Part shown: positions 11,101-21,542 of the stretch, piece by piece
How positions within the stretch are numbered: position 1 is the first letter of the stretch
Layout of the letters: the number at the start of each line of letters is the position of its first letter
Source of the DNA: Paraescarpia echinospica
Taxonomy: Eukaryota; Annelida; Polychaeta; Sabellida; Siboglinidae
DNA: 64,000 nt
NCBI GenBank assembly: GCA_020002185.1
Contig: CM034532.1
Span: forward strand, 52,347,944-52,411,943
Direction of reading: 5' to 3'
Notes under the pieces: generated by a model
Database searches by the model: none
The model's input: only the letters and a program-made list of their open reading frames with translations
What the model was told of the DNA's origin: nothing
Program-made: the position numbers and the translations under genes

Positions 11101-13513
11101 AGGGAGGTTGGATTTGAATTAGGGGGAGGGGGTCCCACCGTATTTCAATTTGGGGGAGGAGAGGATGTTACCTATTTGAATTTGGGGGATGGGGGTAAAA
11201 AAGTTCCAGCCTGTGACCCCCCACGTTTTTTTCTGGAATAGCCCTTACCAGAAGATGGGGTGTCGGAATCAGATTCTGTCCTATTCTGAGGTGAGAATGA
11301 TTGTCCCCTTTCAGTCTCTGTGCTGACTGAGGATACAGGCGACAGATGTGAGGTTGTCTTGTTCCTTGTTAGAGTTCTGTTCCGTACAGTTGAATATGTT
11401 CCAATTCCCATGGGTGAAAGTATTCTCTTATCATTGGTAGAACCTAAAAAGATAGGAATACCCATATTTATCTTTTGTTTCATGTTCATCTGCATCTTTG
11501 TTCATAGAGTTTCACACCTGAATGTTCCCACATGTCAAATATATTTATCAAACCAAACTACTTTTTCTAGGACACTTTGGTTTTGAATTACAATAATAAC
11601 TGACAATAATAACTGGATTAACAAAGGATTGAAACCTTACATGTGGTTCGATAAGTAGATGATGATGGTGTCACATATGCAGGTGCAGCTGGCAAAGAAA
11701 CTGCTTGCATCTTTTTCTTTTTCTGAGGCCTCTCCTTCGCTGTCATCACTTTCATCTATAAACAGTAATAAACACAAAATAACCACACATATATATAAAA
11801 TGCAGAGCAGTCCTTTATGGTTTTAACCAAACTAATGATGAAACCCATTTTACTGGGTCAATATGCTAAATTGGACATTGTGCTGCCTTCAACTTAGGTT
11901 AGTCACTGTAATTGGAGTACTACCACCTACCTGTACCATTGAGACAAAACTATTTGCACCCTCCCTATTTTAAAATGAAACCACCCTTGCTATTCTACTT
12001 ACCATGATCATTGGCGCTGTCATAGCGTGCAGGTCTCTTCGTCTGTCTCCCACCAATCTCTTCCTCTGTCCCACTCACGATATTCGATGTATCTTCTGCC
12101 CTTTTCAGATGCTCATGTGCCTTGACGTACATATCTAGATTAATGTGCAAAGGTATGCAAATTACAAAGTTACATGTACAGAAAACTGATTTCAGCCAAT
12201 TAAGATTTTTCTATCCTTATCAAATTAGAATATCTATCATACTATTTAACTTAAACATTTATTAAGTAAACATGAACTGACAAAATTGTTTCTTTATTTT
12301 CATTTATATATTCACTTTATAAATTCCTTAGACAAACCTCAATCACTTTTCTATGAACTTGGGAACCACTTAGAAATTATCTGAGTTTTGGGCAATTCAA
12401 AACGTCCACTCCTCCCTCCTTCCCCATAATGATTCCTGAATAGTCTCCAGAATGGTGTGATGGATGTGACACAAATATCATGTTTAGCTATTTTAAGGCA
12501 GTTCCACTTAAGAAATATGTAAGTGAGGGGCACAGGAAGATCCCCCTACTCTTTCAAACTTAGAAGTATTTAAACCTACCTACCCCACCATCTTACATTC
12601 CTTATCAACAATGTATATATTGTTCTTGACCTCCACATTTCACATTACTTGACACCCTCCATAGATTTCAAATTATTTTCTTGTCTCCCCCACATACTTT
12701 TAAGTGAAACTGCATCCTGTGACCACTCCCTTACCCGCTGAACTAAGTATCCTGACTTCATAAGGTTTCCAGTTCTTCTTGTCTGGGATTTCCATGGACT
12801 TTGCACGCTTTGCTGCATCATGCTTTGGAAAGAAGCAAATGAGTTCCTGAAAATACACAAAACATGCAACAGTAAAATAGATTTTCGGGCATAATTGTTA
12901 AAATGTTGATTCAACAATCTACAACTCAAGTGCAGCAAGTTAGGCGATGGCGACATGAAAGTAGTTTATCAGAATATGAATCTACAACAGTCAAATTGAA
13001 TACCATCAGCTGAATACTGTACATCACGAGCCTATATTTAGGTTAAGTTACATGGTAAGAATAAACTATATGTAATATCTATCAAATCCCTATAAAAATG
13101 GCTTCTCGTCTTCTTCAGCAGGAAATCTTGTGCATTGTGAGAATCTTGTGCCCATGCAAAAGAGCGGAAACATGTACTTCCCATGTCAGAAAAAAATGAC
13201 GATCAACTTTTCAACACTGCCTACCATAAAAGATGTAGACTTCATGCACTTTTAAAGTATTTCGGCCTGAAAACGTATCAAAATTAATATCGAATGGACA
13301 AGAATGGAATACCGGTTCTAATATCGAAGCTATTAGTAATGGTGTAACAATGTTATGGTAATACCGTGTACTTGTCCAGAGCTCCACTAATATCCACATG
13401 AAACAGATTTGACTTACACCGGTAGGTACCACCTTCGAGAGCCATGACTGATGGGCCACTGCCACAGACTTCTCACCATCAAACTCTACCACAACAAATT
13501 CTTTGACAGGCAT
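8179..13513 (-). CDS. DUF4806-domain protein, nine exons, apparently intact
   Basis: Nine minus-strand exons join without a stop: 13513-13418, 12846-12735, 12134-12003, 11739-11641, 11443-11249, 10518-10310, 9876-9717, 9457-9354 and 8262-8179. They total 1191 nt (396 residues plus TAA) and all phases match. Exon 4 uses the internal acceptor gatgacag; the stronger acceptor at 11756 breaks the phase. The N-terminus MPVKEFVVVEFDGEKSVAV with a downstream NWKPYEVRILSS is the usual opening of DUF4806 proteins. The middle is basic/Ser-rich, presumably a linker. The DUF4806 domain lies in exons 6-8: FRVLMKLDKIIQNQ, LAYLTSLGAVNLGTSVRTML, GRKGKKKF and LEIGETLKHAPNKVG. The tail ends in an acidic DLTSDEDEI. 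The molecular function of DUF4806 is unknown; such genes are multicopy in many invertebrates. Here it sits inside a transposon directly downstream of a transposase exon, suggesting an accessory role in transposition. Its intactness contrasts with the broken neighbours. Confidence 0.8.
8372..8540. repeat. Small inverted-repeat (MITE-like) element
   Basis: About 170 bp bounded by arms of about 30 bp. The left arm has TTAGGGGCTGTTC then AGAATTTCTGATTGGGGATG; the right arm is its reverse complement, ending GGAACAGCTCCTAA. It lies in the last intron of the DUF4806 gene and would fold into a hairpin. Confidence 0.7.
8693..9260. repeat. MITE-like element with G-rich ends
   Basis: The left arm GGGGCCATCATTATTTCCGG (about 8700-8730) is mirrored by CCGTAAATAATGATGATGAC at about 9235-9255. 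Both arms adjoin a run of G or C. The interior is non-coding with several G-rich stretches. It lies in the last intron of the DUF4806 gene. Confidence 0.55.
10978..11245. repeat. MITE-like element with 40-bp terminal inverted repeats
   Basis: The arms at about 10978-11018 (GGCTGTTTAAGAAAAAAATG then GGTCACAGGCTGGAA) and about 11205-11245 are reverse complements with a few mismatches. The interior is a G-rich imperfect repeat of GGGGGA...ATTTGAATT. A complementary C-rich stretch lies at 10640-10840. The element sits within an intron of the DUF4806 gene and its right end almost touches exon 5. Confidence 0.65.
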
Positions 13514-13767
13514 CTACAACAGCAACATTAAGAGAGCAGAATTAGATTCTGCAATTTTGTAATAGTGTGAGGTGTCACTTCATATAATTTACACATTGTT
13601 AGACAGTGCAAGTACATGTACAGTGTGTTCCACAAAAAGGGAGACTGTGTTCAGTGGACCATATCTTTCAAAATTGCGTCCCCCCAAGTGTTCATCAGAG
13701 CTGAAAGCTGCAATGGCTATTTACATAAAATATAATACTGGTCCTTCCATCTGAATTACCACTATAC

Positions 13768-14940
13768 CTGAGCAATTTTCTGGGCAGACATTCTTACAGA
13801 TTTTGGTCCTTTCTTCCAGAGCAGAATAATCCGTTTCTGAACTCCAAGGCATGCCTGGTGCATGTAATGAAGGGGGAATTGCTTAACCATATTCATTTGT
13901 AGATCGCAAAAGAGAGACACACCATGATGGTGTCCCACTTGAACCTGATTTCTAAATGAATGATCCGTCTGATGATCAAAGTTAATTTCTTGATAGGTCA
14001 TCCTACCTTACCACACACCTTTCTGGTCACATTTGTCACAGCCAAAGTAGCCAGAATATTTGGTCACCTTTACTAGTGACTTTGCAGGTGCATCACAAAC
14101 AACACACCTTAGCTTGACTGGGATTATCCTGTAATCACACTCCAAACCATTGTTCAGGACTTCATTTAAGTCTCGAATTGTATCTTGTAAAAAATCTAAG
14201 TTGCTTGGTTTAGTTTGTCCATATGTGAGTGCCACTACAAACACTGTTACTGGATTCAGGTGAATGGCACACAAAACTGGCCAAGTTGAATATTTTGTAC
14301 TTTTAAACAAGGGCACACCATCTACGTTGATAGAAATTTCTAGTTCTTGAATATTTCTTCTAGTTTCCAAAGAGTAACTGTCCAACTTTGTCAGCAGTTG
14401 TTCTTTCACACCTAAATATATATATTCCATTCTATATTGTAATTGTGTTGGTACATGTTTTGTAGTCTTTAGTAATGTTCTAGCTGTTGCTGGCAAGCTT
14501 TCATGACCATGTGACTTCAACAATTTAAGGAGAGCATCAGTTGCATTGTGTTTTACTTGGAATTCATTCACCCAGGAGGCTACACCTTCTTCCAGTAATA
14601 CATCAGAGTGTTGTCCGATTCCATCATCTGATTCTGAGTCAGAAAACAGGGTGGAATGTTGATCAATGCAATCCCAGTTCCAATCTCCATTCTCATTATC
14701 ACTGTCTGGCTGTGTATTGCTTTGGGAGATGCTGTTTGATTCTTCAAAATCATCGTCATAGTGATTACTATCAGATCCTGTGAAGTTTGAATTTAGACTG
14801 TTGCCTGCAGATGCTTGATCCTGGTCACTTTCATCATCGCTATATATGTGTAAATTTTGATTTACTACAGCGGAGATCGATCGCTTCCTCTTTTTCCACT
14901 TTCTGTTATAGTCATACTTCTTCTTTCTGCCTTCATCCAT
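13768..14940 (-). pseudogene. Tnp2/EnSpm-type transposase, N-terminal two-thirds
   Basis: An ATG at 14940 opens a frame with a basic start ([20 protein letters not shown]), an acidic Ser/Asp-rich region, then the catalytic-region block [20 protein letters not shown]. This is followed by zinc-ribbon-like CVVCDAPA ... [11 protein letters not shown] and [20 protein letters not shown]. One TAA (14010-14008) interrupts the frame exactly where family members have a coding residue between GVW and GRMTYQE. Reading continues to KIAQ, which ends in a perfect donor (CAG followed by gtatag, exon end 13768). The C-terminal transposase exon, with the VHxLxHL-type blocks seen in the copy at 4869-7127, is not found downstream; the DUF4806 gene begins there instead. 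The protein is therefore truncated, and inactive unless spliced to something else. Confidence 0.75.
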
Positions 14941-16105
14941 TCTGGAATTAACAAAATATTACAACTACCAATTTGTTCTGATGTTTTATTTTATGCATAC
15001 TCTTTTGAAAACGAATGAACATAATCTTTATCCCTTAAAATGTTCATCAACTGTGACCTTAATCCTAGCTCCTTCTCTTCGTCCTCAGACATTTCTGATT
15101 AACAAAAATGGGCTGCAAAATGCCAAAAAGCCTTTAATTTAGGCCGAATTTACATTTGTCACTGCCACTGGTTCTGTTATCACTGGTTCTGTTATCACTG
15201 CAGACTTCAGTTAAACAATGACAATTACAAGTCCCAGCACAATAGGCATGAATAGCCATACTATGACTACCGGTACTCTAAATAGTCCTAATCAATGACC
15301 TATGTCCGAGATATCAAAACACACCACCAAGTTGCATGCAGAATTGGACAATTCCCGAAGTTAGGGGATGCAAATAAAGGCAAAGATGATTGTGAACGAT
15401 CGAATGCCAAACCCGAAACAACTGAGAGAGTGAGAACGGGCAGACCACTATTAATTAACCTGATGAACCCTGAATTTCTGGAGGAGCTATTTTTGTTTCA
15501 ACCTATGTGGTTATGTAATGCCTTGTAACATGTAAACTCTTCATCAAAACCCTTACAATATATACATATTCTGAATCACAGAAGATTTATCTTTCCAATG
15601 GTTGTAAAATTATCAATGTTGTGACTGTGTGGCTAATTAGCATATAATTAGTATATGTAAACAATCGCAAAATGAAATACAAAATCTTGTTTTATTGTGT
15701 CACTCATGTACGAATGAAAGCACAAAATGAGACAAGTTTGATACTGCAAGGTAGGCCTATATGTCCTCTATGAGCAGCAAGAAAAATTACAATAATATGT
15801 GCATTTACCTGTGAAATATTACAGTTAGCATGCAAGTATGATGATTTTGGTTGACCGCATGTATAAATATGAATCGCAAAAAATGTTCCCAAAACTGTTT
15901 ACAAAATGCATAGTAGTAAATGTTTTATATGTACATGTAATCTACTGACATATATGTATCGGACAATATATGCATTTACACATAACAGCTTATGAAAAAA
16001 ATATAAAAAATAAGTAGTTTTTGTGAAATGTCAGGTGACAAAAAGTAATGTCAATGTTTATTGACACAGCATGGTTTTGACACAGCAGTGTTCATCACCT
16101 CCAGT

Positions 16106-17567
16106 CAGAGTTCATACAGAAAGTATGAAGTCAAATTCAAGAACATTCAAGAACATTTGGGGGGGAAATAGTACTTTTTCAAGAACATTTTCAAGAACCT
16201 TTTTAGGAGTGAACCGCTTGAAAGTTGTACAATAAAAACTTCAAACATGTTAGTTCAACAGTTTATTGATAGAGAACAGTTGTGGTACATAACACTGGCT
16301 ACCAAATACATTAACACAAGGTAACTGCAGGCCAGTGGTCACATCAGTGTGATTCACAGCTCACACTCCCTTGAGTGTGGCAAGTTTGGTTTCAAGGTCC
16401 TGCTTAACTGCAACCAGTTCACTGCCCTTCAGTTTTGCCGACTGTCGCAGAGCATTGCTTTTGGCAACAAAGCTGAAGTCTCTTTTTCTCTGCAGTGATG
16501 ACAAATTCATCAGCGCACTTGGTGAGTTCACTGATGTCTGTTTTCAGCTGATGGCGCTTGGCTTTGAGGTTGTCAACCTCATCAATCACACATTTTCTCT
16601 TCTTTGACCCGACTTCACCCAGCCTCTTCTGGCGAGCCTCCTCAAGATACGCTGTGTACATTGAGCGTGAGGCACGGCACGATGCCAGCAGTTCCTTGTT
16701 GATGTCAATGGCCATGATGCCACCGACTGAGGTGAGATGGTCATTCACAAGACGTTCTGCAAAGAATGTCTCATGGCACATGTTGGTCCGCTCCATCTGC
16801 TTGTTTATGGAAAATCCTCGCTCGACACTTGCTTGCCCGTGCGACAGCATTAAGACTGGGAGACGACATCCCAGAGATTGCAATACTCCCTCTTCATCAT
16901 GTGTTGTCTGCAAAAAAAACTGATGTAGGAGTGTTGCGCTTGCGCTAGATCGCTGCTGCATATGCTTCTTGTGTTGGTCGGATTTCGAGTGGCTTTCCAA
17001 AGCGTTCTTGCCGGCATTCGCAATGTTCAGTCGTTTCTTGCAAAGATTGCACATTGCGACCTTGTCATCTGTCCGATCTTTTGCTACCCAATCTTTAAAT
17101 TTTGCATGAGGCATGATCACAAAGGTCGTAACATGTGCAAATTCAAAAGCCGAAATGAGTTTCGAAATGAAAAATGATGGCGTAGTGTAGAAAATAAAAA
17201 GAGAACACGGCTCTAATTGGTCAATCACTCCTGAACGAACCAATAGCAAACGTTGTAGGCTTGTAGCACTAGCCTATTTCATGTGACGCCATCTACCGAA
17301 TCAAGTAACCACCAATTTGTCATCTCCGCCATTTTGATTTACAATCCGCCGATTTTTAAGACAAACATTAGTAAGTTACTGTAACGATTGTTTGACAAAA
17401 TGCTAGTAAAGATTATATCGTCATACAACTCGCTATCAATGTGCTTGAAAATTCGGGAAAATCGGATTCAAGAACATCCAGTCAAATTCAAGAACATTCG
17501 AGGGTACTTGAACGAAAAAACGAAATTCAAGAACATTCGAGACTTTCGGCGACCTGTGCGAACCCTG
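16106..17567 (-). mobile_element. 1462-bp deleted hAT element with perfect 8-bp target duplication
   Basis: The ends are CAGAGTTCATACAG (16106 onward) and CTGTGCGAACCCTG (to 17567), imperfect hAT-type terminal inverted repeats. CCTCCAGT is duplicated exactly on both sides (16098-16105 and 17568-17575). An 8-bp duplication and CAG...CTG ends are the hallmarks of hAT. Both subterminal regions contain TCAAGAACAT motifs. The target is the last codons of a piggyBac transposase gene. Confidence 0.92.
16419..17114 (-). pseudogene. Internally deleted hAT protein: BED-like finger joined to C-terminal dimerisation domain
   Basis: From MPHAKFKDWVAKDRTDD at 17114 the frame encodes a BED-like finger (MCNLCKKRLNIANAGKNALE ... 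SHSKSDQHKKHM). It then passes directly to the hAT C-terminal block (LPVLMLSHGQASVERGFSIN) and a coiled-coil tail (KKRKCVIDEVDNLKAKRHQL). The catalytic core of several hundred residues is absent. A small frameshift near 16480 diverts the last 40 or so residues; in the other frame the coil continues to a stop near 16372. A protein with the DNA-binding and dimerisation modules but no catalytic core could act as a repressor; that is inference. Confidence 0.7.
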
Positions 17568-20202
17568 CCTCCAGTATTCCACATTGCTGTGCCACACATA
17601 GAAACAGTTCGAAATGTTCTGTCCACCTTCTGACATCTCTCCGATGCACAGCGGAACGTCACACTGGAGACAGTAATTGTTACTGCACTTGATGTGTGGA
17701 ACTCTGCCTCTAGCACCGGCCGTTCTCTTGCGCAGTTCACTTGCCTTGCGAGCACACACCCTACAGTTTCGATTGCTCTGCTTGCCTGGTTTGTGAACAG
17801 GCATGTGCTGCCCCACATTCATCAGACGTTTGGCTTCGGTCAGACGGGGCCGACCGACACGACGCTGTGTGGCCGATGCCCTGAACGGCGCAACCAGCAG
17901 CTCAGCTAGCTCAAGTCTGAACTGAAGGGCACCCCGCCTCTTCCTGCCAGCTTGCTGGTGGGGCACAACAAAGTTCTCAACAGTGAATGCATTGTGGATG
18001 CACAGTTCGATTCCGTAGAATAGGATTCTTCTGTATGCGCGGAACGTCTTCCGGCCGATACTGTAGTGCTTTATGATGTTGTCGGCCAAGTCCACTCCTC
18101 CCGGTTGTAGTTATGGAGGAGTGGTGGCACGGCAACATCAGTAGCACCAGCAGCAGAGCGGCGGCGTACAGTGCGGTCGGCAGCAGGTGTTTCAGCAGAG
18201 TAGTTGGCCGTGTGGATAGTACTGAGGAAGTAGACCCCCTTGCTGTCAAACCAGCTTTGGGCAAGCAGGCACCCACAGCTCAGGTAGTCGGCGGTGCCTC
18301 GCTCATGTCGTCCACGGCCAAAGTACAGTTCCTTGGGGAATCCTAATCTCCCTTTTCGCACGGTGCCGCATGCGTAGATGTGCCTGTCTTTCAACCATCT
18401 GAACAGCGCTGGAGACGTGTAGAAGTTGTCGACATAGAGATGATGGTTCAGGTTTTCTATGCCGACAACCAGCTGGTGAACGACCCGTGTGCTGAGCGGC
18501 ACGTCTTGTTCAGCGTTGGCGTCTCGTCCTGTGTATACACAGAACCGAGAAACAAAGTTGTTTGCTGCATCTGCCAGCACCCAGCACTTGATGCCGAAAC
18601 GCGCTCGCTTGCTGGGGATGAATTGGCGGAAAGACAGCCTCCCCTTGAAGGGGATCAAACTCTCGTCGATCGAGATTTGGCATCCCATGGTGTATTTTTC
18701 AGCAAAGTTCATGTTGATGTGGTCGATGAAACTGCGAACCTTGTACAGTTTATCATTGTCTGGGTTGCCGAGGGCTTCATCGTTCACGTGAAGATAACGC
18801 AATATCTGGCCAAAGCGATCTCTCGACATGACGTTGCTGAAGCCAGGTGCGTTGGTAAGCGGATGACTTGTTTCCCAGTGCATGGCCAACCTAGGCATAC
18901 GAGCAATGCCTGTCACAATCGTGAGTCCGAAAAACGCTTGCATCTCGGGACGATCGACTGGCTGCCACACTCCCTTGTGATGCCCGGCCAGTCTCTTACT
19001 TACAGTGTTCCTGTTGGTCATCTCAACAAGCAACTCCCACATGGCATCATCCAAGAACAGGTCAAGGCAGTCTTTTGGTGTGGCCGTCTGAGGTAAGCGG
19101 ACACGCAGTCCTTGCGTGCCTCCATAGGGGGGGACCTGATGCTGCACATCCCTTTTCTCCCACACGGCAGCTGCAGCGGCAGCACCAGGCGCAGCTCAAC
19201 CCATCACTCCACGAGCCTGCACGGCACGTCCTCGCACCTGCCCTCGTCCTCGCACCTGCCCTGAAGTGCTAGGCTGTGGTTCATCACTGCTATCTACAAG
19301 AGAAAGTAGTTTATAATGTTATATTTGTATGTACAGTGGCTGTATACATTAATGTTTGCCTAATATTCATGTTTGTATAACTATTTCAGTAAATTTATTC
19401 ACTTTTCATAGCACGAAAACAAATTGAATAATAATAATCAGAACATATATAAGCCTAAAATAAAGGCTACAATATATATATATAATATATATATACATAT
19501 AATGAATATAAAATAGGCAATAAAAATACAATAGCAGTGAGTTTTTGACTAGGTGTCAACAATAACAACAAGTAATTGACCTACATATGCGCCACGTAGG
19601 CGTGGCCGTGTTGACTTTTCTATTCATCACGAATCCATTATATCATTCAGTGAATCATTGTCAACAACCGAGTCGGTGTTTACTAAAATTGTCTCTATGA
19701 TTTGATGTGATTTTGGCTTATTGAAATTGTACATTATAATAAACTATACGTAGCAGTGGTTGGCAATTCATCAATTGTACTCTCGTTGTTTACATGTAAT
19801 TTTCACTAAAATCGCACCTGTAAGAACAAAATTTACCTGAATCTTCGTTTCCCGATGACCCAGATTGCACACTGACATCGACGTCGCTGTCCTGTCCGCT
19901 ACTAATATCGTTTACATCCGAATTATCGGATGCATAGCCCATCATATACAACGCCCGCTCATAGTCATCGTAGTCACGAATTCTAAAATGTTGACGAGAC
20001 ATCCCCAACTTTCAAAAAATCGCAAAAATACTAATAATTCACGGATCAAATTGAGTAATGGCTGAAAATGTCCGCGAATGTGTCGTCGTCATCCGAGCAC
20101 CAACGGCATAGCCAATGCTAACGAAAGTGGCGCCATACGACGATCAATATGAACACTATACGCCAACACCGAAATTTCGGTGTTCAGGGTCCATGAGGTT
20201 AA

Positions 20203-20960
20203 TAGAAGATTTCACAGATTATAATTATATAAAAATTATGTGTATAACAATGTAATTATGGGCGCGCCTAATTATGTTCTGATAAATTAATTATTGGCAA
20301 CAAATATAAATATTGTTGGTCGAGGTACAGTAGATCGAGACTGTCTATATAGTGCATGAAAACGCTCCATCATCCATCATGTCCCCATGTCCATGACGCG
20401 TAAACAATGTTACGATGCTAGCCGGGATTTGGCAGAAAATAATCGAAATGTGTGCTTACGGAAACATGCCAAAATTACTATATTTCATATGTACCAAATA
20501 TTCACAATTTAATTTCTAAAGATGTACCTTGTCTTGTGAATAGATGTAAGGAACATCACATATTAGTGCTCCGGCATCCCTCGGTCCGAGGACAAATAAA
20601 TCACCTCCCGCTAACGGGATCGCCTCATGCGCGGCTGGCATCAAGCGGGCTGTTATCGGCAAACGTCCGGCGCATTCCTCCGCCTGCCAGCCGCTCAGAT
20701 CCGCCCGCGGGCCGAGAGTGGCGTGCTGGCTGCGGTGGGAAGGGGTGTTAAACATTCATTTTTGGACCCCTAGCTCTGATGTGGTGGTTTTTTTTACCCC
20801 TTCTGTGTGTTCAGGTGTCTCACTGACCTACTTTAGTTCTAGATATAACATTTCCTGGGGGGGTTTAAATTTCAAGGAGGGGTCAAACTTGTTTGGACCA
20901 GTCTTTGTGGGGTCAGAATTTATTTTAAAAGCATTTTGCAAAGTACTTTATAACTGAAAC
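20203..20960. other. Non-coding part of the large element with a CpG-rich island
   Basis: About 20570-20745 is markedly GC/CpG-rich (CGTCCGGCGCATTCC, CCGCCCGCGGGCCGAGAG) in otherwise AT-rich DNA. It lies about 5.6 kb upstream of the transposase ATG, or about 0.9 kb if the piggyBac is removed. It may be the element's promoter region. No convincing protein is seen in either direction. Confidence 0.4.
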
Positions 20961-21435
20961 ATTAAAAAAAGTTTTTAAAACGTTTTTGCAACGTTATAAT
21001 TGATATTAAAAAAAAATGTTTTAAAAACGTTTTTGCAACATTGTTCATAAATATGTTTATATTAATGAGGAAGATGGGCCATAAAAATGTTGCATGAAAT
21101 TAACTATTTATTTTTTTATTTTTCATTAAACTTGTGGATTTAAAAAAAATTACCAAGTTTAAACGTTTTAAAAACGTTTTCCCTGAGACGTTTTTGAAGA
21201 ACATTCCCACAACATATGGATAACGTTTCATAACAACGTTTAGAAAACGTTGGACTGAAACGTTTTAATAAAACGTTTTTAAAACGTTTTTGCAACGTTA
21301 TACAGAAACATTCTGATAAATGTGGAAGATGGACCATAACAAAAACGTTGCCACAACATTGCCACAACGTTATTTCTGACATAACCTTAACACGACATTC
21401 CAGCAACGTTGTGAAAACGTTATGTGTTAGCTGGG
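20961..21435. repeat. Right subterminal repeat region of the large element
   Basis: Dense AAACGTTTT, GCAACGTT and CACAACGTT copies, in both orientations, end in the terminal inverted repeat TGTTAGCTGGG. They match the motif content of 7779-7915. Confidence 0.75.
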
Positions 21436-21542
21436 TAGGTGACCTCTTGACCCTGTAGTGACTTGCTGTTGCTATTCTGGCATAAACCCTGCACAGTGAT
21501 AAACACTATGCCTCAAAATAAATCTGGCTTCTTACCCAAGTG

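Larger units (their letters stand above)
16095..20002 (-). pseudogene. piggyBac transposase (two exons; split by a hAT insertion)
   Basis: Exon 1 is 20002-19837 (MSRQHFRIRDYDDYERALYM, acidic tail, donor gtaaat). Exon 2 begins at 19293 (acceptor ttctcttgtag). Both encode a DDE_Tnp_1_7 (piggyBac) transposase. Catalytic aspartates are visible in QISIDESLIPFKGRLSFRQF, HHLYVDNFYTSPALF and MDLADNIIKHYSIGRKTF. A C-terminal Cys/His-rich finger follows (CRVCARK ... CLQCDVPLC ... CFYVWHS). Defects are an in-frame TGA about 30 codons into exon 2 (near 19202), a small deletion with frameshift near 18090 where HNYNR should run into GGVDLAD, and the hAT insertion. Beyond the hAT the frame would reach TGA at 16097-16095, so the insertion falls a single codon before the natural stop. 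Confidence 0.88.
15455..20202 (-). mobile_element. piggyBac transposon with TTAA target duplications, interrupted by a hAT
   Basis: TTAA at 15455-15458 is followed by CCTGATGAACCCTGAA. At the other end, TTAA at 20199-20202 is preceded by the reverse complement of CCTCATGGACCCTGAACA. The TTAA duplication and the CCY-type terminal repeat are diagnostic for piggyBac. The total is 4.74 kb, of which 1.47 kb is the nested hAT and one copy of its target duplication. It is inserted in the 5' part of the large element at 7779-21435. Confidence 0.88.
7779..21435 (-). mobile_element. 13.66-kb TIR-bounded DNA transposon carrying DUF4806 and Tnp2-type transposase genes
   Basis: The left end begins CCCAGCTAACA (7779-7789) and the right end finishes with its exact reverse complement (21425-21435). 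Both are followed inward by ATAACGTT and dense AACGTT/CACAACGTT subterminal motifs. A TA dinucleotide lies immediately outside each end and may be the target duplication. Inside, on the minus strand, are a DUF4806 gene (13513-8179) and a truncated Tnp2-type transposase exon (14940-13768). A piggyBac (15455-20202) with its own nested hAT is inserted near the 5' end, so the element without it would be about 8.9 kb. The termini and contents are seen directly. The superfamily (CACTA/EnSpm-like) is inferred from the transposase; the termini themselves do not start with CACT. Confidence 0.8.

Noticed and set aside
13768..14940. Intact CACTA-type transposase
   Set aside because: It has an in-frame TAA and lacks the C-terminal exon seen in the related copy at 4869-7127.
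18113..19272. Plus-strand frames of 65-238 codons over 18.1-19.3 kb
   Set aside because: Shadows of the GC-rich piggyBac transposase gene on the minus strand.
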